Positions 29,360 through 39,300 of a stretch of DNA of 42,769 nucleotides are shown here, piece by piece (position 1 is the stretch's first letter; the number at the start of each line of letters is the position of its first letter). The notes beneath the pieces were generated by a model that had not been told where the DNA came from, ran no database searches, and worked only from the letters and a program-made list of their open reading frames with translations. Made by a program: the position numbers and the translations under genes. Origin of the DNA: Cryobacterium sp. MLB-32 (GTDB lineage: Bacteria > Actinomycetota > Actinomycetes > Actinomycetales > Microbacteriaceae); NCBI RefSeq assembly GCF_000738085.1, contig NZ_JPRS01000021.1, positions 1-42,769 on the forward strand, given 5' to 3'.

Positions 29360-30732
29360 TCCGAGGAACTGCGCGTATCCGACGAGCGAGGCGATCGAAC
29401 AGAAGACCTGGTAGACGAGCAGGAACAAGAGATAGCCGCGGAGGTTTTTCCGCACGAAGAGGCCCAGCGGGCCGAACACTCGGGTGCGTTGGTAGTGACG
29501 CAACCCGCCGTAAATGATCAGGGTTGCGGGAATCACGGTGAGGGCCCATAACGAGACGATCGTCGGGTCGCCGAAGAAGACAAAAAGCACGAGTCCCGGA
29601 AGCCAGATGAGGGCATAGCCGATGTCCAGCAGGGGGATGAGGAGGTTGATTCCGGCGATCAGACCGGCGAGCTTGCGCGTCTGGCGCCACGGCGGAACGG
29701 CGCGGATGCCTTCCAGCATGCCCCGGGCCCAACGGGCACGCTGGCGCATGAAGTGTTTCAGGGCGCCCGGGGCATCGGTGAACGCCACCGCGGTGGGCTC
29801 GAAGATCACCCGGTCGCCCTGCTCGAGCAGTTTCCAGGTCATCACGATGTCTTCGCCGATGGCGTCGGGCCAGCCGCCGATGTCACGCACTCTCTCGGTG
29901 AGGTAGACGGAGAAGGCGCCCTGGGCCACCAGCGTGGACTGGAAGAGACCCTGCATGCGCTTCACCCCGGCAATGCCGAGGTAGTAGTCCCACTCCTGCA
30001 TGCGGGTGAGCAGGTTCGTGCGTGAATTGCGAACGAGAACCGTTCCGGCCACGGCCACCGTGTTCGGCGGAGCGGACTCCAGCCGGGAAATCAGGCGACG
30101 CAGGGCGTCCCGATGCAGAAGGGTGTCGGCATCCACCGTGATGACGTATTCCGTCGTCACGTGCGTGAGGGCTGTGTTGAGGGCGTTCGACTTGCCGGCG
30201 CGTTCCTCCCGCACGATCGTCAGGTTAATGCCGACCTCGGTGGCCGCGATCTGGGCGAATCGCGCCGTGTCGTCGGTTGAACCGTTGTCGGCCAGGATGA
30301 CGCGCACGGGTCCGGCGTAGTCCGTTCGCGCGAGGCACCGGATGGTCTCCGCGATTCCGCCCTGCTCATTGCGGGCGGCGACAATGATCGTCAGCGGGCT
30401 GGTCGGATCGAGAACCCGAAGGGGCGGCTGTCGATCGAGGATGAGCGACATGGCCATGAGGGCCACCACATACCCAGGCAGATAGGCCACGAGCGACACG
30501 ATGATCCAGGCGGCGGGCGCTCCGAACGAGGTCGTGAGATCGTCGATCCAGGCTGGCTCAGCCATACCGCAATCGACGTCCAGAGCACCGCGAACGTGAC
30601 GGCGATCACGTATTTGGTCGTCACCGACAGGTAGAAACGCTTGAAGTGAGCGGGGCGAGCCAGGTCGGAGGCCGGTGCCGGAGCGTGGGGTTCGCTTGAC
30701 GTGGGGCTGTGCGGCGAGGCCGTCTCGGACAT
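29336..30732 (-). pseudogene. Processive family 2 glycosyltransferase, split by an apparent one-base deletion
   Basis: The N-terminus is MSETASPHSPTSSEP with a ribosome site aggga, followed by a first membrane helix (YVIAVTFAVLWTSIAVWLSQ). The rest is in another frame: a second helix (AAWIIVSLVAYLPGYVVALM), the GT2 domain with VAARNE, TVDADTLLH and GEDIVMTW, the QxxRW motif QRARWARG, and four C-terminal helices. The frames meet near 30555, at WLSQ/AWIDDL. One added C (cagccctgg for cagcctgg) would give the family-like WLSQPWIDDL and a continuous 465-residue protein. These motifs are those of PgaC or hyaluronan-synthase-like enzymes that make and export beta-linked polysaccharide. A separate start at 30565 (MAEPAWIDDL) would give a product lacking the first helix. 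It is either a true mutation, phase variation or a sequence error. Confidence 0.8.
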
Positions 30733-30785
30733 CTGTTTCCCTGCTTGCGTGGTGGCGCCTGAACGCCATGGTTCGCAGAACGGAG

Positions 30786-30824
30786 ATAACAGTGTTCGGC
30801 GGCTCAGTACTGACAATACGTCAG
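30786..30824 (-). promoter_or_regulatory. Possible promoter and palindrome upstream of the glycosyltransferase
   Basis: On the minus strand ttgtca (30816-30811) and tgttat (30791-30786) resemble -35 and -10 boxes, with a rather long 19-bp spacer, about 55 bp before the start codon. The -35 overlaps an inverted repeat ctgac-aatac-gtcag (30810-30824) that could be an operator. The rest of the 205-bp gap to lexA shows nothing further. Confidence 0.35.
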
Positions 30825-30937
30825 GACTGGCTGATTAGAGCCAATCTCCCAGAAAAAAACAGATGCACGGCTTCCAGAACAAGTCCCCGTTGGAGGGTCA
30901 TTTCTGCGGACCCAAGACCCGGCGCGTGCGCTCGCGT

Positions 30938-31642
30938 CTAGACAGAACGCAGGACAGCCACGACCTTGCCGAGAATCTCGGCGAAGTCACCGACGATGGG
31001 CTCAAAATTCGTGTTGCGGGGGAGCAGCCACGTGTGCCCGTCACGCTGACGGAATACCTTCACGGTCGCCTCGCCATCGAGCATTGCGGCGACGATCTCG
31101 CCGTTCTCGGCGGTCTTCTGCTGACGGATGACGACCCAGTCCCCGTCGCAGATGGCAGCGTCGATCATCGACTCGCCGATGACCTTCAGCATGAAGAGTT
31201 CGCCCTTGCCCACGAGCTGACGGGGAAGCGGAAAGATCTCGTCGATCTGCTGCTCGGCCATGATCGGAACGCCGGCCGCGATGCGCCCGACGAGGGGAAC
31301 CATGGCCGCGTCGCCGACCTGCATGGGGCTGTGGAAGGTCTCGCCGTCGCGCACTCCCGGATCGTCAGCGGCACGGGGAACCTCAATGAGCACCTCCAGT
31401 GCGCGGGGACGATTCGGATCCCGCCGCAGGTAACCGCTCAGCTCGAGCTGGTTGAGCTGGTGGGTGACGCTGGACAGCGAGGCGAGACCGACAGCGTCGC
31501 CGATCTCCCGCATGCTCGGCGGATACCCGCGCTGGCTCACCGACCGCTGAATCACATCGAGAATGGCGAGTTGTCGTTCGCTCAGGCTCTTGCGGCGCCT
31601 GGTGCCGCCCTTGTCCTGGGAACCGCTGGTGTCTTTCGTCAC
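30938..31642 (-). CDS. lexA: SOS repressor LexA
   Basis: A 234-residue repressor. The N-terminal winged helix covers residues 20-82 ([20 protein letters not shown], then [20 protein letters not shown]). The self-cleavage site is Ala123-Gly124 in GRIAAGVP, the catalytic serine is Ser158 in GESMIDAAI and the lysine is Lys195 in GEATVKVF, so it should be fully autocleavable when RecA is activated. The start codon is GTG at 31642 with gaggag eight bases upstream. It is divergent from a LysM-protein gene, as lexA is from Rv2719c in M. tuberculosis and from divS in Corynebacterium. The ~290-bp space between them is where LexA would bind. Confidence 0.96.
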   Translation of the reverse strand: MTKDTSGSQDKGGTRRRKSLSERQLAILDVIQRSVSQRGYPPSMREIGDAVGLASLSSVTHQLNQLELSGYLRRDPNRPRALEVLIEVPRAADDPGVRDGETFHSPMQVGDAAMVPLVGRIAAGVPIMAEQQIDEIFPLPRQLVGKGELFMLKVIGESMIDAAICDGDWVVIRQQKTAENGEIVAAMLDGEATVKVFRQRDGHTWLLPRNTNFEPIVGDFAEILGKVVAVLRSV

Positions 31643-31934
31643 GTTGTTGCTCCTCGAGTCGGTCCCGGTGTGGTGCTAAATGCGCCGCTCCGCGGGAATG
31701 TCGGTGGTGTCTGGTGAGGTGGGAAAAGAACAAATCCTCTATCGAAACTTTATCCAGTTTGCACGCTCGTCACAAACATCTATTCGAGCATGTCGCGAAT
31801 ATTTTCTGGGAAAAGGCGCATAAAGGGTTGATTGTTCGAATATTCGAAGATACATTCGGAACATAGTTTCGCATTCGGTTCTCCCGGCCGAGAGCCGAAT
31901 GCGGAACTGCACGACTCACACCTGGAGGTTCAAC
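31643..31934. promoter_or_regulatory. Divergent lexA/LysM control region
   Basis: These 292 bp are AT-rich for this genome. They contain the exact palindrome ttcgaatattcgaa (31835-31848), a LexA-box-like site cggaacatagtttcg (31857-31871, one mismatch from gaac-N4-gttc), a looser inverted pair tattcg...cgaata near 31780-31800, and a 13-bp hairpin gcattcggttctc/gagagccgaatgc (31871-31902, one wobble) in the leader of the LysM gene. The classical actinobacterial box tcgaac-N4-gttcga is not present exactly. LexA control of both genes is known for the equivalent loci. Which of these sites LexA uses is unresolved. Confidence 0.55.
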
Positions 31935-32300
31935 ATGAGCGTAATCACGAGCACCACGATGGCAACCCCGCGAATTCGCCTGACCCGACGCGGACGGGTC
32001 GTACTCATGGCTCTGGTGGCGTCCCCCCTCGTCGCCGCCGCGATTGTCCTGGCCCTGAATGGCGGCGGCGCCTTCGCTGCCGGTCCCGCCAACGGTGCGG
32101 GCGACGGTGCCCTGCGCACGGAGCTCGTGTCGTTCACGTACGTGACGGTGTCTTCGGGGGAGTCCCTCTGGGACGTGGCCCAGAGCATCGCGCCCACAGC
32201 GGACCCCCGCGATGTCATCGTCGACATCATCAGCCTGAACCAACTGTCGACTGACTCAGTGCAGCCCGGCCAACGCCTCGCCCTCCCCGCCGGCTACTAG
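31935..32300 (+). CDS. LysM-domain envelope protein, probable SOS cell-division inhibitor
   Basis: A 121-residue protein with a short basic N-terminus, one membrane helix (VVLMALVASPLVAAAIVLAL, about residues 24-46) and a single LysM domain at the C-terminus (TVSSGESLWDVAQSI to QPGQRLALP). It should be membrane-anchored with the LysM domain facing peptidoglycan. Its place divergent from lexA is that of Rv2719c in Mycobacterium, DivS in Corynebacterium and YneA in Bacillus, which are SOS-induced and delay septation. That role is inferred from position and domain layout. The ATG at 31935 follows ggagg by seven to eight bases. An upstream in-frame ATG lies within the leader hairpin and is not used. 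Confidence 0.85.
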   Translation: MSVITSTTMATPRIRLTRRGRVVLMALVASPLVAAAIVLALNGGGAFAAGPANGAGDGALRTELVSFTYVTVSSGESLWDVAQSIAPTADPRDVIVDIISLNQLSTDSVQPGQRLALPAGY

Positions 32301-32353
32301 TAACACGAGGCGGCAGAGCGATCGCCGCCGCCGCACGGCCGTAGCATGGGAGA

Positions 32354-33451
32354 GTGATTAGTCTCAGCGATCTTCCCCTGCGCGATGACCTGCGTGGTCA
32401 AATTCCCTATGGAGCCCCGCAGCTGCACGTGCCGGTTGCTCTCAATGTCAACGAGAACACCCACCCCATCCCCGAGCCGGTGGCACTCGATATCGTGCGC
32501 GCGCTTGCTCAGGCCGTGCTCACCGTGAATCGCTACCCCGACCGGGAGTTCACCGAGCTGCGCGAACGACTCGCCGCCTATCTGGGTCACGGGCTCACCC
32601 TCGACAACATCTGGGCAGGGAATGGCTCCAACGAGGTGCTTCAGCAGGTGCTGCAGGCCTTCGGCGGGCCGGGCCGTTCGCTGCTCGGGTTCGCGCCCAC
32701 GTATTCGATGTACTCGATCCTCGCGTCAGGCACCGGGACAGCGTGGATCGCCGGAGATCGGGATGCCGACTACCGGCTCTCACCGGAAACCGCCGCCGAC
32801 TGGGTCACGCGCACCACGCCCGACCTCGTCTTCCTGTGCTCGCCGAACAACCCCACCGGTACGCCGCTGTCGCTTGAGACGATTGAAGCCGTCTACGAGG
32901 CGAGCACGGGAATTGTCGTCGTCGACGAGGCCTACGCCGAATTCAGCCCGGTCGGCACACCGAGCGCGCTTACCCTCCTGCCGGGGCGTGAGCGCCTGCT
33001 CGTGTCTCGCACCATGAGCAAGGCCTTCGCCTTTGCCGGTGCGCGCGTGGGCTATCTCGCCGCCGATCCCGCCGTCACCGACGCCCTGCGGCTCGTTCGC
33101 CTTCCGTACCACCTCTCCGCGCTGACCCAGGCGGCCGCGAATGCGGCGCTGGGGCACACCGACGAGATGCTCGCCATGGTCGACGATATCCGCGGGCAGC
33201 GCGACCGTCTGGTGACGGAGCTGACGCGCCTCGGCTACACGCCGCACGACAGCGGAAGCAACTTCGTTCTTTTCGGCGGCGTTGCGGACCCGCACGCCAC
33301 GTTTGAGGCGCTCCTGGCAGAAGGGATCCTGATTCGCGACATCGGAATCGCCGGTCACCTGAGGGTGACGGCGGGTACGCGCGCCGAGACGACGGCATTT
33401 TTGGCTGCTCTGGAACGCCTCGGTGGGGCGACCGGGGCCGAAGCCGAATAA
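32354..33451 (+). CDS. hisC: Histidinol-phosphate aminotransferase
   Basis: A 365-residue pyridoxal-phosphate enzyme of fold type I, catalysing the seventh step of histidine synthesis. Lys223 in SRTMSKAFAFAGARVGYL binds the cofactor. LNVNENTHPIP, WAGNGSNEVLQQ, CSPNNPTGTPLS and VVVDEAYAEFS are the other signature blocks. The start codon is GTG at 32354 with gggaga just before it. No earlier in-frame start is suitable. It is first in hisC-hisB-hisH-priA. The hisD that often precedes it in actinobacteria is not here. It is preceded within 53 bp by the LysM gene, so read-through from there is possible. Confidence 0.94.
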   Translation: MISLSDLPLRDDLRGQIPYGAPQLHVPVALNVNENTHPIPEPVALDIVRALAQAVLTVNRYPDREFTELRERLAAYLGHGLTLDNIWAGNGSNEVLQQVLQAFGGPGRSLLGFAPTYSMYSILASGTGTAWIAGDRDADYRLSPETAADWVTRTTPDLVFLCSPNNPTGTPLSLETIEAVYEASTGIVVVDEAYAEFSPVGTPSALTLLPGRERLLVSRTMSKAFAFAGARVGYLAADPAVTDALRLVRLPYHLSALTQAAANAALGHTDEMLAMVDDIRGQRDRLVTELTRLGYTPHDSGSNFVLFGGVADPHATFEALLAEGILIRDIGIAGHLRVTAGTRAETTAFLAALERLGGATGAEAE

Positions 33452-33460
33452 ACTAGGGTC

Positions 33461-34084
33461 ATGAGCTCTTCGTCAACGCCGGCCGCGCCGCGCATCGCCC
33501 ACCTGCAGCGCGAGACCAGCGAGTCGAGCATAGAGCTGTCGCTCAACCTGGATGGAACCGGGGTGAGTGACATTCACACCACGGTGCCGTTCTTCGACCA
33601 CCTGCTGACAGCATTTGCGAAGCACTCGCTGACCGACCTGACCGTTCGCGCGCACGGTGACATCGAAATCGACGTTCATCACACGGTCGAAGACGTGGGC
33701 ATCGTACTCGGTCAGGCCATTAAGCAGGCCCTGGGCGATAAGTCCGGAATTGCCCGGTACGGTGACGCCCTGGTTCCGCTCGATGAGGCTCTCGCCCAGG
33801 CGGTCGTTGACGTGTCCGGTCGACCGTATCTCGTGCACACCGGTGAACCAGCCGGCTTTGAGTTCCACCTGATCGGCGGGCACTTCACCGGCTCGATGGT
33901 GCGCCACGTCTTCGAGGCAATTGCCTTCAACGCCGGTCTCACGGTGCACGTGACCGTGCTGGGCGGCCGAGACCCGCACCACATCGCCGAGGCCGAGTTC
34001 AAGGCCTTCGCCCGGGCCTTCCGTCTCGCCAAGGCGCTTGACCCGCTCGTGACCGGTGTCCCGTCCACGAAGGGCGCTCTGTGA
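33461..34084 (+). CDS. hisB: Imidazoleglycerol-phosphate dehydratase
   Basis: A 207-residue manganese enzyme for the sixth step of histidine synthesis. It is the monofunctional form without the phosphatase domain. Metal-binding blocks are [11 protein letters not shown] (His73, His74, Glu77), [12 protein letters not shown], and [18 protein letters not shown] near the end. It starts nine bases after hisC and its stop overlaps the GTG of hisH as GTGA. Confidence 0.95.
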   Translation: MSSSSTPAAPRIAHLQRETSESSIELSLNLDGTGVSDIHTTVPFFDHLLTAFAKHSLTDLTVRAHGDIEIDVHHTVEDVGIVLGQAIKQALGDKSGIARYGDALVPLDEALAQAVVDVSGRPYLVHTGEPAGFEFHLIGGHFTGSMVRHVFEAIAFNAGLTVHVTVLGGRDPHHIAEAEFKAFARAFRLAKALDPLVTGVPSTKGAL

Positions 34085-34713
34085 CGCGCGTCGTCGTCTT
34101 CGACTACGGAACGGGCAACGTTCACTCGGCCGTCAAGGCCCTGGAATTGGCCGGCGCCGACGTCACGCTGACCCACGATCGCACGCTGGCCCTCGAGGCC
34201 GACGGGCTCGTGGTGCCCGGTGTGGGTGCCTTCAGCGCGGTCATGACCGCGCTGAAGTCCGTGCGTGGCGATGAGATCGTGGACCGACGTCTCGCGGGTG
34301 GGCGCCCCGTGTTGGGGATCTGCGTCGGGATGCAGGTGCTCTTCGAAGACGGTGTCGAGCGCGGCGTCGATACCGCGGGACTCGGCGAATGGCCCGGCAG
34401 CGTTACCGAGCTCCCGGCTCCGGTGCTGCCGCACATGGGGTGGAACACGGTCACGGCCGATCCGGCATCGCAGTTGTTCCGGGGCATCGAAGAGGAACGG
34501 TTCTACTTCGTGCACTCGTACGCCGCCCAGTCGTGGACCCTCGACGTGCAGCCGCCGTTCCCGCAACCGCGTCTCACGTGGGCGGAGCACGGCGCGCCTT
34601 TCCTTGCGGCGGTCGAAAACGGGCCGCTCTCGGCCACTCAGTTCCATCCGGAGAAGTCCGGGGAGGCGGGCATTCGCCTGCTGTCGAACTGGCTCGCCAC
34701 CCTGAAGAACTAG
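34081..34713 (+). CDS. hisH: Imidazole glycerol phosphate synthase, glutaminase subunit
   Basis: A 210-residue class I glutamine amidotransferase that supplies ammonia to HisF. The nucleophile is Cys81 in [15 protein letters not shown], and the partner histidine and glutamate are in [12 protein letters not shown]. The N-terminus [13 protein letters not shown] is typical. The start codon is GTG, overlapping the hisB stop by four bases. The cyclase subunit HisF is not in the window. Confidence 0.94.
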   Translation: MTRVVVFDYGTGNVHSAVKALELAGADVTLTHDRTLALEADGLVVPGVGAFSAVMTALKSVRGDEIVDRRLAGGRPVLGICVGMQVLFEDGVERGVDTAGLGEWPGSVTELPAPVLPHMGWNTVTADPASQLFRGIEEERFYFVHSYAAQSWTLDVQPPFPQPRLTWAEHGAPFLAAVENGPLSATQFHPEKSGEAGIRLLSNWLATLKN

Positions 34714-34771
34714 GCCTCGTTCACCCGCCCAGTCTTCAGACCACATCTTTGTCACACAATCGAGGAAATCC

Positions 34772-35518
34772 ATGAGTGAGTTCAACAAGACCCCCCGTCT
34801 CGTGCTTTTGCCGGCCGTCGACGTCGCCGACGGCAAGGCCGTGCGCCTGACCCAGGGGCGCGCCGGAACCGAGACGAATTACGGAACGCCCGATGACGCC
34901 GCCGCGGATTGGGTTCGTCAGGGCGCGGAGTGGATTCACCTCGTTGACCTCGATGCCGCTTTCGGCCGGGGAAACAACACGAGCGTGATCAAGAAGGTCA
35001 TTCGCCAGGTGAAGGGCGTCAACATCGAGCTGTCGGGCGGAATCCGCGACGACGAGTCACTCGAGGCCGCCTTGAGCACGGGCGTCGAACGCATCAACCT
35101 CGGCACCGCTGCCCTCGAAAACCCTGAATGGGCCGCGAGCGTCATCGCCCAGTACGGCGAGGCCGTGGCCGTGGGACTCGACGTGCGTGGCACGACCCTC
35201 GCCGCTCGTGGCTGGACCAAGGACGGCGGCGACCTCTGGCAGGTTCTCGAGCGTCTTGAGGCCGCCGGCTGCCCCCGTTATGTCGTGACCGACGTCACCA
35301 AGGACGGCACCCTGCAGGGGCCGAACATTGACCTCCTGCGCCAGATCCTCGACAAGACCCGCCGACCGGTGATCGCCTCGGGTGGCGTGTCGAGTCTCGA
35401 TGACCTGATCGCGCTGCGCGAGCTCGTGCCGCTGGGCCTCGAAGGCGCCATCGTCGGAAAGGCACTGTACGCCGGCGCCTTCACCCTCGCCGAGGCCCTG
35501 GATGTCTCGGGCTCGTAA
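34772..35518 (+). CDS. priA: Phosphoribosyl isomerase A (bifunctional HisA/TrpF)
   Basis: A 248-residue (beta/alpha)8 barrel isomerase. The two catalytic aspartates are Asp17 in [14 protein letters not shown] and Asp174 in [15 protein letters not shown]. The sequence is of the actinobacterial PriA type ([28 protein letters not shown]). In Mycobacterium and Streptomyces this type serves both histidine and tryptophan synthesis, replacing a separate trpF. Dual activity is inferred. The ATG follows gagga by six bases, 58 bp after hisH. The last 17 bases overlap the next gene. Confidence 0.93.
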   Translation: MSEFNKTPRLVLLPAVDVADGKAVRLTQGRAGTETNYGTPDDAAADWVRQGAEWIHLVDLDAAFGRGNNTSVIKKVIRQVKGVNIELSGGIRDDESLEAALSTGVERINLGTAALENPEWAASVIAQYGEAVAVGLDVRGTTLAARGWTKDGGDLWQVLERLEAAGCPRYVVTDVTKDGTLQGPNIDLLRQILDKTRRPVIASGGVSSLDDLIALRELVPLGLEGAIVGKALYAGAFTLAEALDVSGS

Positions 35519-36329
35519 CCTCGGTTCCACCGGCCGGCCGGGCGGACCGGAGGGCTCTGGCGAGTCTGTCGGTCCGGGTGGTACCGATTCCGCCGGCCAG
35601 CCCTGGGCCGGGCGCGCCTTTGAAACGAATGAGAGCGCGGATGACGACGGGTTGGCCCCCGAGGCCCTGATCGCCGCCCTGCGCCTCTTCCACGCGCGCG
35701 AAGCCGGCGAAGAAGGTGTCGTCGAGGCCATCCGAGTGTCCCGGCTCCTGATACCGCTCGTCACCGCTCTCGGCGAGGCCGGCGAGAATGAGCGCGGCGT
35801 GACGATCGACAAGACTCAGGAACTGTCGATTATCACGGTTGCCGGCCCCGACGGGCGGAATGTGCTGCCCGCTTTCACCTCCACCGCCGCCATGACGGCC
35901 TGGAATCCTGACGCTCGTCCGGTGCCGGCGGACGCCGTGCGGGTGGCCCTCGCTGCAGCACAGGAGAACACGGACCTCGTCGTGCTCGACCCGATGTCGC
36001 CGACCGAGTACGTCATTCGGCGCCCGGCCCTGTGGGCCATCGCCCAATCCGTGCCGTGGACGCCGAGTTACGCGAGCGTGCCGGTACGGGCGGCGTTTGA
36101 GGCATCCGTAGCCACGGAGCTATCCGTGCTCGGCGTGCAACTCGTGGCGGGGGATCCCGGCGCCCTGTTGAGCGGACCCGAACTCATCGTGCGCCTCGAG
36201 TTGATCGACGGTCTCACCCAGGCCGAACTCGACGCGACGCTCGCCCGTCTGGCCACACGCTGGTCCGAGAACGATCTGATCGCCACGGGCGTCGATTCGC
36301 TGCGGGTGCAGCTCGTCGCGTCTGTCTGA
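35502..36329 (+). CDS. SseB-domain protein
   Basis: A 275-residue protein. The first 50 residues are Gly, Pro and Ser-rich and probably disordered ([17 protein letters not shown]). The SseB N-terminal domain follows ([20 protein letters not shown], then [20 protein letters not shown]). The C-terminal half has a second alpha/beta region. The function of SseB-domain proteins in actinobacteria is not established, although the gene is regularly found between priA and infC. It overlaps priA by 17 bp in another frame, so it is probably the last gene of the his operon. Confidence 0.85.
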   Translation: MSRARNLGSTGRPGGPEGSGESVGPGGTDSAGQPWAGRAFETNESADDDGLAPEALIAALRLFHAREAGEEGVVEAIRVSRLLIPLVTALGEAGENERGVTIDKTQELSIITVAGPDGRNVLPAFTSTAAMTAWNPDARPVPADAVRVALAAAQENTDLVVLDPMSPTEYVIRRPALWAIAQSVPWTPSYASVPVRAAFEASVATELSVLGVQLVAGDPGALLSGPELIVRLELIDGLTQAELDATLARLATRWSENDLIATGVDSLRVQLVASV

Positions 36330-36354
36330 CAGTGGGTGGAGCCAGAATAGAACC

Positions 36355-39300
36355 ATGACGGTGCTTGATCGGTTTTCGCCCGCGACCCGGGCGTGGTTCG
36401 ACGAGGCCTTCGCGGCGCCCACCGCGGCGCAGCTCGGCGCCTGGCAAGCCGTCTCGGGTGGAGCGCACGCCCTCGTGGTGGCGCCCACCGGCTCAGGCAA
36501 AACACTCGCCGCGTTTCTGTGGGCCATCGACCGGCTCGCGGCGCGGGCCAACGAGCCCGCCGCCGTGCCGGCCGCTGTCCCGTCGACGCGGGTGCTGTAC
36601 ATCTCACCGCTCAAGGCCCTCGGGGTCGACGTGGAGCGCAACCTGCGAGCCCCGCTCGTGGGAATCACCCGGGCCGCGGAGCGACTGGGGCTCCCGGCGC
36701 CGCAGGTAACCGTGGGCGTGCGTTCGGGCGACACACCCGCCGCCGAACGCCGAACCCTCGTGAAGTCCCCGCCCGATATCCTCATCACGACTCCTGAGTC
36801 CCTGTTCCTCCTGCTCACCTCGGCCGCACGGGAATCCCTGCGCGGGGTGGACACGGTCATCATCGACGAGGTGCATGCCGTGGCGGCGAGCAAGCGGGGC
36901 GCCCATCTCGCCGTGTCCCTGGAGCGGCTCGACGCGCTGCTCGCCAAGCCGGCCCAGCGCATCGGCCTGTCGGCCACGGTACGCCCGCACAGCGAGGTGG
37001 CACGGTTCTTGGGCGGCAGCGCTCCCGTGCAGATTGTGGCGCCGCCCGCGCCGAAGCGGTTCGACCTGCGGGTTGTCGTGCCGGTCGACGATATGAGCCA
37101 GCTGGGCCCGGTGGCGCCGCGCGAGGGGTCGACCTCGGCATCGTCGGCGCAGACCGGGTCGATCTGGCCGCACGTCGAAGAGGCCATCGTCGATGAGGTG
37201 CTCGCGCACTCCTCGTCCATCGTGTTCGCCAATTCGCGGCGTCTCACCGAACGTCTCACCGCCCGGTTCAACGAGATCTACGCGGAACGGCTGGCGGATG
37301 CGGCGGAGGTCGACGGCGACGTGACCTCGGCATCCGCTCCGCGCCCGAGGCCGCCGGCCGAGTTGCTCGGGGCCAGCGGCCAGACCGCAGGTGCCGAGGC
37401 CGTGCTCGCGCGCGCGCACCACGGCTCGGTGAGCAAGGAACAGCGTGCCCTGATCGAAGACGACCTCAAGGCAGGGCGGCTGCGGTGCGTTGTCGCCACC
37501 TCCACCCTCGAACTCGGCATCGACATGGGCGCCGTCGATCTCGTGGTGCAGGTGGAGTCCCCACCGTCGGTGGCCAGCGCGCTGCAGCGCGTGGGGCGAG
37601 CCGGCCACCAGGTGGGGGAGATCTCCCGTGGGGTGATCTACCCCAAGCACCGGGCCGACCTCATCCACGCCGCCGTCACGGCCGAACGCATGTTGACCGG
37701 TCAGATCGAATCCTTGCGGGTGCCCACCAACCCACTGGACATCCTCGCCCAGCAGACCGTGGCGGCCGTCGCGCTCGACGAGATCGACGTGGAGGAGTGG
37801 TTCGAGACCCTGCGCCGCAGCGCGCCCTTCGCGAGCCTGCCGCGCTCCGCCTACGAGGCCACCCTCGATCTGCTCGCCGGCCGGTATCCCTCAGACCAAT
37901 TCGCCGAGCTGCGCCCGCGCATCATTTGGGACCGGGTGGCCGGTACGCTCTCCGGACGCCCGGGGGCGCAACGGTTGGCCGTGACCAGCGGTGGCACGAT
38001 TCCTGATCGCGGGCTTTTCGGCGTCTTCATGGTGGGCGGTGATGCGGTGGGCGGCAAACGCGTCGGTGAACTCGACGAAGAAATGGTCTACGAGTCCCGG
38101 GTGGGCGACGTCTTCGCGCTCGGCACCACGAGCTGGCGCATCCAGGAGATCACCCACGACCGCGTGCTCGTGCTCCCGGCATTCGGGGAACCCGGCCGCC
38201 TGCCGTTCTGGAAGGGCGACGGGCAGGGCCGCCCCGCCGAACTCGGCGAAGCCATTGGAGTGTTTGTTCGCGAGGTCTCCGCGCTGTCCGGCGACGCCGC
38301 CCGCGCGCGCTGCGCCGACGCCGGCCTCGGCGAGCGGGCGATCACCAACCTGCTCGCCTTCCTGAACGAGCAACGCGCGGCCACCCGGCACCTGCCGACC
38401 GATCGCACCCTGGTGATCGAACGGTTCACCGACGAACTCGGCGACTGGCGGGTCATCCTCCATTCCCCGTACGGTATGCAGGTTCATGCGCCGTGGGCCC
38501 TTGCCGTGGGAGCACGGGTGCGAGAGCAGTTCGGCCTCGACGGCAACTGCGTGGCGAGCGATGATGGCATCGTCGTGCGCATCCCCGACACGGGAGCCGA
38601 ACCGCCCGGCGCCGACCTCTTCGTCTTCGACCCCGACGAGCTCGAGCAGATCGTCACGGAACAGGTGGGGGGTTCCGCCCTGTTCGCCTCCCGCTTTCGC
38701 GAGTGCGCCGCCCGGGCGCTGCTCCTGCCGCGCTACAACCCCGGCTCCCGCTCGCCGCTCTGGCAACAGCGGCAGAAGGCCGCGCAACTGCTCGACGTGG
38801 CCCGCGAGTACCCGACGTTCCCCATCATCCTCGAGACCGTGCGCGAGTGCCTGCAAGACGTCTACGACCTGCCGGCGCTGGCCCGGCTGGCGAAGCAGAT
38901 CGAATCACGGGCGATCCGCCTGATGGAGGTGCACACGGATGCCGCGAGTCCGTTCGCGAGCACCCTGCTGTTCGGCTACGTAGCCGCGTTCATGTATGAG
39001 GGGGACACGCCGCTCGCCGAGCGGCGTGCGACGGCCCTGTCGATCGATTCGAGCCTGCTGGCCGAGTTGCTCGGGCGGGTCGAACTGCGCGAACTTCTCG
39101 ACCCCGTGGTGATTGATGCCACCGATCAGGAACTGCAGCGTCTCGCGCCCGACCGGCGGGCACGGGGCCTGGAGGGCGTTTTTGACCTGATGCGAGGGCT
39201 GGGCCCGCTCACCCTCGACGAGTTCGGCCCGCGCCTGTCGGAGGGCGTGGAATCCGAGCTGGTCGGGCACCTCGCCGCTCTTGTCGAGGCGAAACGGGCG

